Below are positions 1 to 9,903 of a stretch of DNA of 64,000 bases, one piece after another. Where the stretch lies: NCBI GenBank assembly GCA_018608705.1, contig JABAZD010000028.1, forward strand, positions 1-64,000, in the 5' to 3' direction. Numbering within the stretch: the stretch's first letter is position 1; each line of letters begins with the position of its first letter. The stretch comes from Flavobacteriaceae bacterium. Its GTDB lineage: Bacteria > Bacteroidota > Bacteroidia > Flavobacteriales > Flavobacteriaceae. Below the pieces are notes generated by a model. The model searched no databases. It was given only the letters and a program-made list of their open reading frames with translations, and was not told the DNA's origin. The position numbers and the translations under genes were made by a program.

Positions 1-1548
1 TACTGAATTAGCAGTAGGGGTGTCAAAAATAATTACTAAAGTTTCAAAAGTTTGTGTTTCAGTAGCAGTTGTAATAACTACACTTGCTGTGTATTCGCCT
101 GGCGAGGTGTATACATGTTGGGGATTGATTTCAGTTGATGTTTCAGAATCACCAAAATCCCATTCTAGGCTGACGATTGTTTCTGAAGTTGATAACAAAA
201 ATTCAGTAGATGAGCCTAAGCAGTCGTTAACATAACTGATATTAGCAACTAAAAATGATTGAATAAAAGGGGGGAGGCCGTATCCAGCAAATGTTCCTGC
301 TGCTAATGGCTGGCCAGCATAGACGTAGTCTACGTCAGCAGCAGATGCATTTGGATCATTGATAACATCCAGGGAACTTTGATCATTTGTATTACAAACA
401 TAAATTTTACCATCCGGTCCTAGTTGCATGGCACCCATAAAAGCAAAGTCTTGATATACAAATGTTGCAGAGTCTGGAAGGTTAACTGCGGTTAGGTCAA
501 TTTGTTGCACTCCACTATTACTTGAAAAATAAACTTTTTCTGAATTTTGAGAAAATGCCACGCCATAAAAACTATCATTGGATAATACTTCAATTGGGTT
601 AGATACTTGTCCAGTTTCTTGGTTAAAATCATAGATCCAACAAGACCCATTATTAGAATTTCCACCTTCTTGATTACCATTTTGACTGTGAGCAATAGCT
701 ATTTTTTCTCCATTAGGAGATGACTTTAAATAGCCAATTCCATTTCGTCTATAACCTTCAACCCCTATAGATGGGGCTACATTTGAGATAGAGGGCGCTG
801 TATTAACTCCATTTGAATCCACTCGAAAAGCATAAAAAGCATTTACAAAATGCGTTAAGACCCAATAGGATTGTCCATCAGCATGCTCAACAGCAGTTAT
901 TTTTTCAGCGCATTTATACTCAAGATGTTCTTGAATATTTGGGTTGTAAGTCAAAAGTGGTATATTTTTTTCTGAAGGATCAATATCACCCATTCCAGTA
1001 TTTAGCGCCATATCAACTAAAGAGTAGTTAAGGCCATTATTAAAACCATCATCTTCGTCAGGAACTCCATCGCCTGGACTGTATGTTCCATCAAAGGTTG
1101 GTGATCCGTCTTCCTGTGCAGGTCCAGACTCTGGGTATGCCCAGGCATTTTGGTGGTGTGGTTCGTCAACTGTGAAAATATAATATTTTTCTAGATCACC
1201 TGGTTTAGGGATTATAACTGCAGAACTGGTACTTGAAGGGTCACCTAATAAGCCAGATCCAGAAAAATAATTAGCATTAGGCATTAAAGTATGGTTAGCA
1301 TCCCACACATCTCGGCCATCTGTGTAAAATTGTAAGTTCCCGCTAGGATCAGAAATAGAAGAGCAACCTTCAAAGGTAGAAATTGAATTTTGAGCATCTG
1401 CAGAAGGGGTTACAGTATTGTTTATATTGTCAAATACAAGACCGGCACCATATCCAAAGAACCAATTGTTAGCTTCCCCTTGTGAAGTAGCAGAAAAACT
1501 TGTAAGAAATAAAATAAAAAAAAATAATTTTTTAGAAATATATTGCAT
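1..1548 (-). CDS. Secreted PKD-domain protein, probable T9SS (type B sorting) cargo, C-terminus beyond window edge
   Basis: Long open minus-strand frame from ATG at 1548: MQYISKKLFFFILFLTSFSATSQGEANNWFFGYGAGLVFDN..., running off position 1; PKD-like segment SLEWDFGDSETSTEINPQHVYTSPGEYTASVVITT. Absent from the ORF track because it is truncated. Confidence 0.85.
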   Translation of the reverse strand, partial: MQYISKKLFFFILFLTSFSATSQGEANNWFFGYGAGLVFDNINNTVTPSADAQNSISTFEGCSSISDPSGNLQFYTDGRDVWDANHTLMPNANYFSGSGLLGDPSSTSSAVIIPKPGDLEKYYIFTVDEPHHQNAWAYPESGPAQEDGSPTFDGTYSPGDGVPDEDDGFNNGLNYSLVDMALNTGMGDIDPSEKNIPLLTYNPNIQEHLEYKCAEKITAVEHADGQSYWVLTHFVNAFYAFRVDSNGVNTAPSISNVAPSIGVEGYRRNGIGYLKSSPNGEKIAIAHSQNGNQEGGNSNNGSCWIYDFNQETGQVSNPIEVLSNDSFYGVAFSQNSEKVYFSSNSGVQQIDLTAVNLPDSATFVYQDFAFMGAMQLGPDGKIYVCNTNDQSSLDVINDPNASAADVDYVYAGQPLAAGTFAGYGLPPFIQSFLVANISYVNDCLGSSTEFLLSTSETIVSLEWDFGDSETSTEINPQHVYTSPGEYTASVVITTATETQTFETLVIIFDTPTANSV

Positions 1549-1840
1549 AAGTATTATAAGGTAACTATATGTAAGACAATCAAAGTTTTATAAACCCTAC
1601 AATCTAGGGTTAACGATAAAATATGTCAATAAAAATACATCATTTATTAGCTAGGTTTTACCCATTTTAACAAAAGTTAAACAAATAAACCTTAATTATT
1701 TATTAATCCATCAAAAACCTAGAAAGTAATATTAAATTCTTACTCATATTGAAGGCTTGTAAATCAATGTTTTATGTCTTAATTTATAGGTATTTAATAA
1801 ATTTGTAGTAAATAATTAGAAAGGTATTTGTTAAAATAAA

Positions 1841-1870
1841 AAACCCACAAACGTAAATTGTTGTGGGTTT
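1841..1870 (-). terminator. Intrinsic terminator downstream of tRNA-Phe
   Basis: Minus strand AAACCCACAA-caatttacg-TTTGTGGGTTT followed by a T-rich run (TTTTTTATTTT). Confidence 0.8.
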
Positions 1871-1874
1871 GAAG

Positions 1875-1947
1875 TGGTGCCTCCAGGAATCGAACCAGGG
1901 ACACATGGATTTTCAGTCCATTGCTCTACCAACTGAGCTAAGGCACC
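1875..1947 (-). tRNA. tRNA-Phe (GAA)
   Basis: Minus strand GGTGCCTTAGCTCAGTTGGTAGAGCAATGGACTGAAAATCCATGTGTCCCTGGTTCGATTCCTGGAGGCACCA: full cloverleaf, anticodon GAA, 73 nt. Confidence 0.97.
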
Positions 1948-1968
1948 TCCTCGCATTAAATGCGGTTG

Positions 1969-1998
1969 CAAATATAATGGAATTTTAATATTCCCAAA
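1969..1998 (-). promoter_or_regulatory. Candidate Bacteroidota-type promoter of tRNA-Phe
   Basis: Minus strand TTTG-N18-TATATTTG upstream of the tRNA; matches the TAnnTTTG -7 element. Confidence 0.55.
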
Positions 1999-2049
1999 GT
2001 AAATTTTTATAAAAAATGGTTTTGTAAATTTGTATTAAGAACGTAACAA

Positions 2050-2784
2050 ATGAATTTAATAATTGATATTGGAAATACGTCGATTAAACTCGCTGTATTC
2101 CAAATGAATAAGATTGTAAATACTAGAACATTACAAGATTGTAAGCTTGAATTGGAGGTAGGTAACGTACTTTTAGAATTTCCAAAAATAAATCAAGGTA
2201 TTATTTCCTGTGTTGGCATATTGCCTAAAAAAGAAATTGAAAAAATTCAAAAGAAGATTTCTTTAATTTTTTTGAATCAAGATTCAAAACTTCCATTTAA
2301 ATTGCAGTATAGCACTACTGATACTTTAGGTTCAGACCGATTAGCTCTAGTAGCCGCTGCATGCAATCAATATAATGGTAAAAACGTTCTAGTAATTGAT
2401 GCGGGGAGTTGTATTACTTATGATTTTGTAGATAAAAATAAAAATTACTTTGGAGGAGCTATAGCTCCCGGAATTAATATGCGCTATAGTTCTTTGGCGC
2501 ATTTCACTTCTGGATTGCCTAATCTACAAAAAAAAATTCCTCAACATTTAATTGGAAATTCTACGGATAGTTGCATTCACTCTGGAATTGTAAATGGGGT
2601 TTTAAACGAAATAGAGGGTGCAGTTAAAGAATATCAAAATAAACACCCAGATTTAACAGTTATTTTAACAGGTGGAGACACTGATTTCTTGTGTAAGCAA
2701 TTAAAAATTAGCATATTTGCCAATTCGGATTTTCTTTTAGAAGGTTTAAATTTTCTATTAGAAATAAATTCAAATCAATTATGA
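2050..2784 (+). CDS. coaX: Type III pantothenate kinase
   Basis: MNLIIDIGNTSIKLAVF; DTLGSDRLALVAAA; VIDAGSCITYDFVD; GGAIAPGINMR. Confidence 0.93.
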   Translation: MNLIIDIGNTSIKLAVFQMNKIVNTRTLQDCKLELEVGNVLLEFPKINQGIISCVGILPKKEIEKIQKKISLIFLNQDSKLPFKLQYSTTDTLGSDRLALVAAACNQYNGKNVLVIDAGSCITYDFVDKNKNYFGGAIAPGINMRYSSLAHFTSGLPNLQKKIPQHLIGNSTDSCIHSGIVNGVLNEIEGAVKEYQNKHPDLTVILTGGDTDFLCKQLKISIFANSDFLLEGLNFLLEINSNQL

Positions 2785-4085
2785 AGAAGTTTTTAGCTGT
2801 CATAGCCCTTTTTATTTCAATATCTACCCTAGCTCAACAAGGATCCAGCTCTCCTTATTCGTTCTATGGCATTGGAAGTTTAAAATTCAAAGGAACTGTT
2901 GAAAATCAATCAATGGGAGGTATTAGTGTTTTTAACGATAGTATCCATGTTAACTTACGTAATCCAGCAGGATATGCAGGTCAAAACTTAAAGTCATTTA
3001 ATGACGAGGGTAGGCCTATCAAATATACTGTGGGAGGTAGTCAGTCTCAAATAAATCTTAAGGGTGTTTCTGCTTCTGAATCATCCAGTACATCTTCACT
3101 TGATTACCTAGCAATTGCTATTCCCCTTGGGAAATTTGGGGCAGGTTTTGGTTTACTTCCATATTCTTCTGTCGGATATAAATTACAGTCTTTTAGTTCT
3201 GAAGAAACACTACAATACAAATATAGAGGTGAGGGGGGTATTAATAAAGTTTTTTTAGGTTTAGGTTATCAGCTAAGTAACAATATTAGGATTGGAGTGG
3301 ATGCTAGTTATAATTTTGGAAATATAACTAACACCAACATAGCTTTTGGTTACAACGAACAGGGAGAATTTTTGCAATATCACACAAGAGAGGTTAATCG
3401 TTCTGACCTTGGAGGTATCTCTTATAATTTTGGAATTATATATACTAAATTATTGAAATCGAATTTACAATTTACCGCTTCTGGCTCCTACGCTCCGTCA
3501 ACAAATTTAAAGTCAAAAAACCAACGTAACTTTTCAACTGTAGTCGTTAATTTAGATACGGAGCAAGAGGTTGCTCTAAATACAATTGATGTTGATTTGA
3601 GCGAAATAGGTTTAGAGACAACAGATCTTAAAATACCTAGCAAAACCTCTATTGGTTTTGGTTTTGGAACTCCAAGGAAATGGTTTGCAGGAGTTGATTA
3701 TACTTTTTTGAAGGCTAGTCAATTTTCAAATCGTTTAATAGTAGTAGATAATTCAACTTACGAAGATGCATCAACAATTTCAGTTGGAGGTTTTTACATC
3801 CCGGAATTTGATTCATTTAACAAATATTGGAAACGTATTGTTTATAGAACTGGGATTCGCTTTGAAAATACTGGTCTGAAAGTTAATAACCAGGTTATTA
3901 AAGAGTTTGGCATATCTTTTGGAGTTGGTTTACCAGTAGGAAGAATATTTTCAAATGCCAACATAGGTTTGGAGTTAGGTAAAAGAGGAACAACTAATGC
4001 TAATTTGGTTGAAGAAAACTTTGTAAACTTTCAGTTAAGTTTATCACTCAACGATAGGTGGTTTGAAAAACTAAGATTTAATTAA
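2781..4085 (+). CDS. Outer-membrane beta-barrel protein, hypothetical
   Basis: Signal peptide (MKKFLAVIALFISISTLAQQ) and alternating beta-strand pattern; overlaps coaX stop by 4 nt. Confidence 0.7.
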   Translation: MKKFLAVIALFISISTLAQQGSSSPYSFYGIGSLKFKGTVENQSMGGISVFNDSIHVNLRNPAGYAGQNLKSFNDEGRPIKYTVGGSQSQINLKGVSASESSSTSSLDYLAIAIPLGKFGAGFGLLPYSSVGYKLQSFSSEETLQYKYRGEGGINKVFLGLGYQLSNNIRIGVDASYNFGNITNTNIAFGYNEQGEFLQYHTREVNRSDLGGISYNFGIIYTKLLKSNLQFTASGSYAPSTNLKSKNQRNFSTVVVNLDTEQEVALNTIDVDLSEIGLETTDLKIPSKTSIGFGFGTPRKWFAGVDYTFLKASQFSNRLIVVDNSTYEDASTISVGGFYIPEFDSFNKYWKRIVYRTGIRFENTGLKVNNQVIKEFGISFGVGLPVGRIFSNANIGLELGKRGTTNANLVEENFVNFQLSLSLNDRWFEKLRFN

Positions 4086-4142
4086 CCCTAATTTAGTAAC
4101 TAAAAGAGTCTATCAAGACTATTAAAATAAAAATAAATAAAA

Positions 4143-5522
4143 ATGAAGTCAAAATTATTACTAACACTTTTAGTACTGTTATTAGGAGCATCTAAAATTG
4201 ATGCCCAAACGGAAGCTGAGTTAGAAAAGCTTTCAATTTTTAGCGAGTATGTAAAATCAAAAAACTATGATGCAGCTTATGCTCCATGGATGGAACTCAG
4301 AACTACTACTCCAAAACTAAATAAAGCAATTTATATTTTTGGAGAAAGAATCCTAAAAGATAAAATTTCAAATTCTGAAGGAGATCAAAAGACAGCTTAC
4401 ATACTAGATTTATTAAAGCTCTGGGAAGAAAGAAGTGTTAATTTTTCCAAGATTACTCCAAAGGGTGCTTACTTAGCAAAGGCAAGCCAGTTAAAGTATG
4501 ATAATAGAAATCTATTAGGAGAATCAAATGAGATCTTGTACGCTAACTTTGACTCGGCTTACAATTCTGATGTAAAAACCTTTACAAATCCAAAGAGCCT
4601 GTATACATATTTTTCATTAATGGTTGGTTTATATGATTCTTCATCGAAATCAGCACAGGAGTTGTTTAGTAAATATGATGATATTAGTGAGAAAATTGAC
4701 TTTGAAGTCAAAAATTACACTAACAAACGGAATGCTTTTTTAGACCAGGATGGTGAAGTTATAGAATTAAGTAGAAAAGATAACTCAAGATTGAAGTCTT
4801 ACAATAGCTACTTAAAAGCATACAACCAAATTGCTGGGAGTATTGATACAAAACTGGGTACAAGGGCTAATTGTGAGAATTTAGTACCATTATACGCAAG
4901 AGATTTTGAGGAGTTCAAAAATGATGGCATATGGTTGCAACGCGCTATGAATAGAATGTATGCCAAAGGTTGCAATGATGATCCCTTATTTGTTACTATA
5001 GTAGAACAAAAAAATGCTTTGGAGCCTAACGCAGACACTGCCTTTTATTTAGGTATTTTGAAAGACAAGGCTGGTAATTCAAAAGAGGCTTTAGCTTTCT
5101 ACAATCAGGCAGTTGATTTAGAAACCTCGAGCTTCGAGAAGTCAAAAATATTATACAAAATTGCTACAAGTTTTAAGAAAAAAGGGCGTTTTAGCCAGGC
5201 AAGGTCTTACTATATGAAAGCTTTAAAAGCTAATCCTAGTATGGGTAAATGTCATTTATCAATTGCAGCTATGTACGCCAAAAGTGCTAACAAATGTGGA
5301 ACAGATAATTTTTCAAAAAGAGCTGTCTATTGGCTAGCGGCTAAAGAGGCAGCTAAAGCGGGTAGAATAGATCCTACGATGAAGAAAAATGCAAGTAAAT
5401 CAATAGCTAATTATGAAGCTAAAGCTCCTCAGAAAAGTGAAATATTTTCATCTGGTCGAACAGGGCAAGTTATCAAGGTAGGTTGTTGGATTGGTCGATC
5501 TGTAACAGTTCCGTCGCTTTAA
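4143..5522 (+). CDS. Tetratricopeptide-repeat protein
   Basis: Signal peptide; TPR-like repeats (ADTAFYLGILKDKAGNSKEALAFYNQAVDLE; SFEKSKILYKIATSFKKKGRFSQARSYYMKALKANP). Confidence 0.8.
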   Translation: MKSKLLLTLLVLLLGASKIDAQTEAELEKLSIFSEYVKSKNYDAAYAPWMELRTTTPKLNKAIYIFGERILKDKISNSEGDQKTAYILDLLKLWEERSVNFSKITPKGAYLAKASQLKYDNRNLLGESNEILYANFDSAYNSDVKTFTNPKSLYTYFSLMVGLYDSSSKSAQELFSKYDDISEKIDFEVKNYTNKRNAFLDQDGEVIELSRKDNSRLKSYNSYLKAYNQIAGSIDTKLGTRANCENLVPLYARDFEEFKNDGIWLQRAMNRMYAKGCNDDPLFVTIVEQKNALEPNADTAFYLGILKDKAGNSKEALAFYNQAVDLETSSFEKSKILYKIATSFKKKGRFSQARSYYMKALKANPSMGKCHLSIAAMYAKSANKCGTDNFSKRAVYWLAAKEAAKAGRIDPTMKKNASKSIANYEAKAPQKSEIFSSGRTGQVIKVGCWIGRSVTVPSL

Positions 5523-6076
5523 TGGCGTTGTATGGAAACATAAGAACAATAAACATTATTACAATTTTCCTTGTTATGGTGTTTTTTTCTTGCAATAATT
5601 CCTTGAAAGAAGTTCAGGATTTAAATATGGCGTCCTACGGTCCTGTTTCAATAGCAGAAAACATAAATACTAAGTACACAGATTCTGGTCGTCTTACCTC
5701 AGTTTTAGTAAGTCCAAAAATGTATAATTTTACAAATAATAAGTTTCCGTATTATGAATTCCCAAATGGAATCGATTTAACATTATTTGACGATAAACTA
5801 AATAAAAACACGGTTATTGCCGATCGAGCTGTGGTTTATAGTCAAACAGATTTGATTGACCTTAAGGGAAATGTTGTACTTACAACAGCAGCCAACGATA
5901 CGCTATTTACAGATCAACTTTTTTATGATCAAGAAAAACAATGGTTATTCACCAATTTTCCTGTTAAATTTCGCACCAAAGATTATTTGACTAACGGCAA
6001 TGGATTTGATTCAAATAAAAATGTTACAAATGCTCAAGTTATTGAGGTCACAGGACGAATTTTTATTGATGATTAA
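5522..6076 (+). CDS. lptC: LPS export ABC transporter periplasmic protein LptC-like
   Basis: Lipoprotein signal (IIFLVMVFFSCNN), LptC-like middle (KMYNFTNNKFPYYEFPNGIDLTLFDDKLNKNTVIADRAVVY..LIDLKGNVVLTTAANDTLFTDQLFYDQEKQWLFTNFPVKF). ATG at 5522 overlaps the TPR stop (TAATG); the listed 5483 start is less likely. Confidence 0.85.
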   Translation: MALYGNIRTINIITIFLVMVFFSCNNSLKEVQDLNMASYGPVSIAENINTKYTDSGRLTSVLVSPKMYNFTNNKFPYYEFPNGIDLTLFDDKLNKNTVIADRAVVYSQTDLIDLKGNVVLTTAANDTLFTDQLFYDQEKQWLFTNFPVKFRTKDYLTNGNGFDSNKNVTNAQVIEVTGRIFIDD

Positions 6077-6122
6077 TTTGTATATTTACTTGTGTGATAA
6101 AATCACTTAAAATTAATTTTAA

Positions 6123-6314
6123 ATGAAATTACTATCTTTTTTACAATATCTATATTTAGGATTTGCCGTTCTCTTTTTATTTGACATGTACAACAAATGG
6201 GGTGGTGATAGAAACTCCGCTTACATTTCTCTTTTCTTTGCTGTTCTTGCGGTTTTTATGTTTTTCTTTCGGAAAAAATTTAGAAAGCGTTTTCAAGATC
6301 GTGGTAAATTATAA
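6123..6314 (+). CDS. Small membrane protein, hypothetical
   Basis: 63-aa ORF with two hydrophobic helices, placed tightly between lptC and the CBS transporter gene. Confidence 0.65.
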   Translation: MKLLSFLQYLYLGFAVLFLFDMYNKWGGDRNSAYISLFFAVLAVFMFFFRKKFRKRFQDRGKL

Positions 6315-6316
6315 CC

Positions 6317-7603
6317 ATGCCTACAGATTTAATCATTATTGTTTCTAGTCTTTGTTTTTCCGCTTTTTTTTCAGGGATGGAAATAGCTTACGTTTCTGCT
6401 AACAAAATTCATATTGAAATTGAAAAAAAACAGAAAGGTTTATTATCCAACCTTCTAGCTAAAATAACATCAAAGCCATCAAAGTTTATCGCAACCATGC
6501 TAATTGGTAATAACATAGCTTTAGTTGTTTATGGTTTGTATATGGGTGATATATTGGTGACATATTTCTCAGATTATATGACAACATCAAATCCTATAGT
6601 ACATTATGTTTTTGTGGAATTATCATTGCTTACTCAAACTTTGATTTCTACACTAATCATATTAGTTACAGCTGAGTTTCTGCCAAAAGTCTTCTTTCAA
6701 ATTTATGCAAATTCTTTACTAAAACTATTTTCTTTTCCTGCATATTTCTTTTATACACTATTTACTTTTATATCAAGTTTCGTTATTTGGATTACTGATT
6801 TAATCTTAAAGTTTTTATTTAAAACTGATGGAGATCAGGTCCAGTTAGCATTTTCAAAAGTTGAACTTGGAAATTATATTAGCGAACAAATGGAGTCTGT
6901 AGATATAAATGACTCAGTAGATAGTGAAATTCAGATATTTCGAAATGCACTTGATTTTTCAGAACTAAAATCAAGAGAGGTAATGGTTCCCAGAGCCGAG
7001 TTGACAGCTGTGGAGATTCATGAATCTATCAAAAGCCTAAATGAATGTTTTACTCAAACGGGACATTCTAAAATACTAGTTTACAATAATACTATTGATG
7101 ATATTTTGGGTTATGTACATTCTTTTGACCTGTTTAAACATCCAAAAAATATTAAATCAATTTTACGCCCTGTCGAGTATGTTCCTGAAACTATATTTAT
7201 TAAAGATGTGCTAAACGTTTTAACTAAAAAGCGAAAAAGTTTAGCTGTAGTTTTGGATGAATATGGTGGAACTTCTGGAATTATAACTGTGGAAGACGTC
7301 ATTGAAGAATTAGTTGGAGAGATTGAAGATGAACATGATACAGTTGAACTTACAGAAGAAAAGATTGATGATAATAATTTTGTTTTTTCAGCACGTTTAG
7401 ATGTAGATTATCTGAACGAAACTTATAAGATTCAGATTCCTAAAAATGAAAACTATGAAACTTTAGGGGGCTTTATTGTCAACCATACTGAGCAAATTCC
7501 AATCAAAGGTCAAGAAATTGTTATTGGTCGTTTTCATTTCATAATCAACGAAGTTTCCAATACTAAAATTGAATTAATTAATCTCAAAATTGTTCAAGAT
7601 TAA
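6317..7603 (+). CDS. CNNM/CBS-domain (HlyC/CorC) family transporter
   Basis: N-terminal DUF21-like membrane region (SAFFSGMEIAYVSANK), CBS pair (REVMVPRAELTAVE; LAVVLDEYGGTSGIITVEDVIEELVGEIEDEHD), CorC C-terminal domain. Confidence 0.9.
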   Translation: MPTDLIIIVSSLCFSAFFSGMEIAYVSANKIHIEIEKKQKGLLSNLLAKITSKPSKFIATMLIGNNIALVVYGLYMGDILVTYFSDYMTTSNPIVHYVFVELSLLTQTLISTLIILVTAEFLPKVFFQIYANSLLKLFSFPAYFFYTLFTFISSFVIWITDLILKFLFKTDGDQVQLAFSKVELGNYISEQMESVDINDSVDSEIQIFRNALDFSELKSREVMVPRAELTAVEIHESIKSLNECFTQTGHSKILVYNNTIDDILGYVHSFDLFKHPKNIKSILRPVEYVPETIFIKDVLNVLTKKRKSLAVVLDEYGGTSGIITVEDVIEELVGEIEDEHDTVELTEEKIDDNNFVFSARLDVDYLNETYKIQIPKNENYETLGGFIVNHTEQIPIKGQEIVIGRFHFIINEVSNTKIELINLKIVQD

Positions 7604-7705
7604 TAAATTGAGCTTTAGCTTTGAATTATATTCTTTTCTGCTTTCATTATTTCAAAGAAATTGGTATTTTCGTCGACTATATTGAAAAAATAACACACAC
7701 TACAA

Positions 7706-9853
7706 ATGGCAGTTTTAAATAAAATTAGACAACGCTCTATATTCTTGATCATTATTATCGCTCTCGCACTATTTTCATTTATAATTGGAGATATATTCTC
7801 AAATATGGGGGCTTCTGATAAGTCACAAAATGTAGTAGCTACGATAAATGGAAATGATATCGAAAGAGGAGCTTTTATGAACCAGGTTGAGAGTATTCAA
7901 CGTCAATCAGGAGGTTCTGTTACTAACACTCAAGCAATGAATCGTGTTTGGGATATAGAAGTTAGAAATAAAGTTATGCAATCCCAGTATGATGCAGTTG
8001 GTATTACTGTTGAAAGAGACTTTATGCGTCAATTGTTAAAACAAAATCTAGGTTCTTTTGAAGAATTTAAAAATGAAGCAGGTCTTTTTGATGAAAATAA
8101 GTTAAATGAGTTTATAATTAACCTAAAAGCTATTGCTCCAGAAACTACAACCTTAAATGGAAGCGCTGTCAATTATAAAGCTTGGACTGATTTTGAACAA
8201 ACGATTTCACAAACAGGCGTTCAGCAGACATATTTCAATCTTGTCAAAGCTGGTATGATTGGAACTTTAACGGAAGGTGAATTAGACTATCAGCTTGAAA
8301 ATGATAAAGTTGATTTGAAATACGTTCAAATCCCTTTCTCGTCTATACCGGACAGCGTTGTTAATGTAAATAAATCTGACATCAAGTCCTATATTAATAC
8401 TCATCCCAGTAAGTATGAAGTTGAAGCCTCAAGAGATTTGGTATATGTTCAGTTTAAGGAAGAAGCATCTTTAGAAGATGAACAGGCTATTCAATCTGAA
8501 CTAACGTCTCTTATCGATGACAAGTTAGAGTTTAACGAAGCCGCCAAGGCCAATGAGACTTTGATTGGATTTAGAAATACCAAAGATGTTCAATCTTTTG
8601 TTAATGCAAACTCATCTGTTAAGTATAATGATTCTTATCTTTTTGAGTCAAGCCTTCCAAAGACCGAAGTAGAAAAGATAAAAAGCTTAGGATTCAATGA
8701 AATACATGGACCTTATAAAGATGGTTCAACTTATAGAATATCAAAGTTAGTTGCTAAGAAAATGATATCTGATTCAGCAAAAGTTCGTCATATTTTAATT
8801 CCTTTTGTTGGTGGAACTCGCGCTGATGTTTCTGTTACTGCTACGGATGTTGAAGCCAAAACACAGGCAGATAGTATTTATAAAATACTCAAATCAAATA
8901 GATCAAATTTTAAAAGTTTATTAGAGCTTTCATCTGACAAGGTAAGTAATGAAAAAGATGGTGAAATTGAATTTGCATACACTGACGGATTTGCTGATGA
9001 ATTTAAAGCTTATTCATTTGAAAACCCCAAAGGAAGTTTAGGAGTTGTGAAAACAGACTTTGGATACCACGTGATTGAAATCTTAAGCCAAGGATCTAAA
9101 AAACAGGCCTACAAAATGGCAACTATCGTTCAAGAAATTGAGCCCTCAGTTCAAACAATTGACGATGTGTTTAAGAACAAGTCTAAATTTGAAATTGCGA
9201 TTGCTGATGCTGACTTTAATGAGGTAGCAACCCAAAGTAATTACAAAACAATGCCAGTAAGCAGTATTAAAATACTTGACGAATCAATCCCTGGAATTGG
9301 AATGCAAAGAGCAATTGTCAGATGGTCACATGAAGACGGAGTTGAAGTAGGTGACTTCAAAAGTTTTAATGTTTCAGGTGGTGGTTTTGTAGTTGCTAAA
9401 ATCACAGCAGTAAATAAAAAAGGATTAATGAATCTTGAGAAAGCTTCAGTTACAGCACTTCCGGAAATAAGAAAAGAAAAGAAAGCTACTATTATAAAGA
9501 ATCGCATTTCAGCAACTACTCTAGATGCGATTGCATCAGACGAGAATCAAACAGTGAAATCAGCTTTTGCAGTAAACATGAAGAACCCAACTCTTTCTGG
9601 AGCTGGTAGAGAACCATTGGTAATTGGAACAGCTTTTGGATTAAGTGAAGGAAATACTTCAAAACTAGTCATTGGTACTAATGGTGTTTACGCTGTTCAA
9701 TTAACTAAGTTCACTCCAGCTGATGAGCTACCTAATTACCAAGCAGCAGCCAACCGTGTAGGACTAGCAAAATCAAATGCAGTTAATACTAAGCTTTATG
9801 CAGCACTCAAAGACGCTGCTGATATTGAAGATAATAGAGCTACATTCTATTAG
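7706..9853 (+). CDS. PpiD-like peptidylprolyl isomerase / SurA N-terminal domain protein
   Basis: MAVLNKIRQRSIFLIIIIALALFSFIIGDIF single TM; parvulin core (VRHILIPF ... YTDGFADEFKAYSFENPKGSLGVVKTDFGYHVIEI). Confidence 0.9.
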   Translation: MAVLNKIRQRSIFLIIIIALALFSFIIGDIFSNMGASDKSQNVVATINGNDIERGAFMNQVESIQRQSGGSVTNTQAMNRVWDIEVRNKVMQSQYDAVGITVERDFMRQLLKQNLGSFEEFKNEAGLFDENKLNEFIINLKAIAPETTTLNGSAVNYKAWTDFEQTISQTGVQQTYFNLVKAGMIGTLTEGELDYQLENDKVDLKYVQIPFSSIPDSVVNVNKSDIKSYINTHPSKYEVEASRDLVYVQFKEEASLEDEQAIQSELTSLIDDKLEFNEAAKANETLIGFRNTKDVQSFVNANSSVKYNDSYLFESSLPKTEVEKIKSLGFNEIHGPYKDGSTYRISKLVAKKMISDSAKVRHILIPFVGGTRADVSVTATDVEAKTQADSIYKILKSNRSNFKSLLELSSDKVSNEKDGEIEFAYTDGFADEFKAYSFENPKGSLGVVKTDFGYHVIEILSQGSKKQAYKMATIVQEIEPSVQTIDDVFKNKSKFEIAIADADFNEVATQSNYKTMPVSSIKILDESIPGIGMQRAIVRWSHEDGVEVGDFKSFNVSGGGFVVAKITAVNKKGLMNLEKASVTALPEIRKEKKATIIKNRISATTLDAIASDENQTVKSAFAVNMKNPTLSGAGREPLVIGTAFGLSEGNTSKLVIGTNGVYAVQLTKFTPADELPNYQAAANRVGLAKSNAVNTKLYAALKDAADIEDNRATFY

Positions 9854-9867
9854 TGTTTGTTTCTAAT

Positions 9868-9903
9868 AAAAAAAAGGGGTTCATAATTGAACCCCTTTTT
9901 TTT
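9868..9903. terminator. Bidirectional intrinsic terminator
   Basis: AAAAAAAAGGGGTTCA-taat-TGAACCCCTTTTTTTT between convergent genes. Confidence 0.9.

Noticed and set aside
20-1031. Small plus/minus ORFs 20..235(+), 492..695(-), 813..1031(+)
   Set aside because: They overlap the long minus-strand PKD/T9SS gene (1..1548) in other frames and show no family resemblance or signal of their own.
1593-1611. AACCCTA-caatc-TAGGGTT hairpin upstream of the PKD gene
   Set aside because: Short 7-bp stem without a T-tract; not enough to call a terminator or riboregulator.
6163-6348. 61-aa plus-strand ORF overlapping 6123..6314
   Set aside because: Alternate frame of the small membrane protein; overlaps both neighbours and lacks support.
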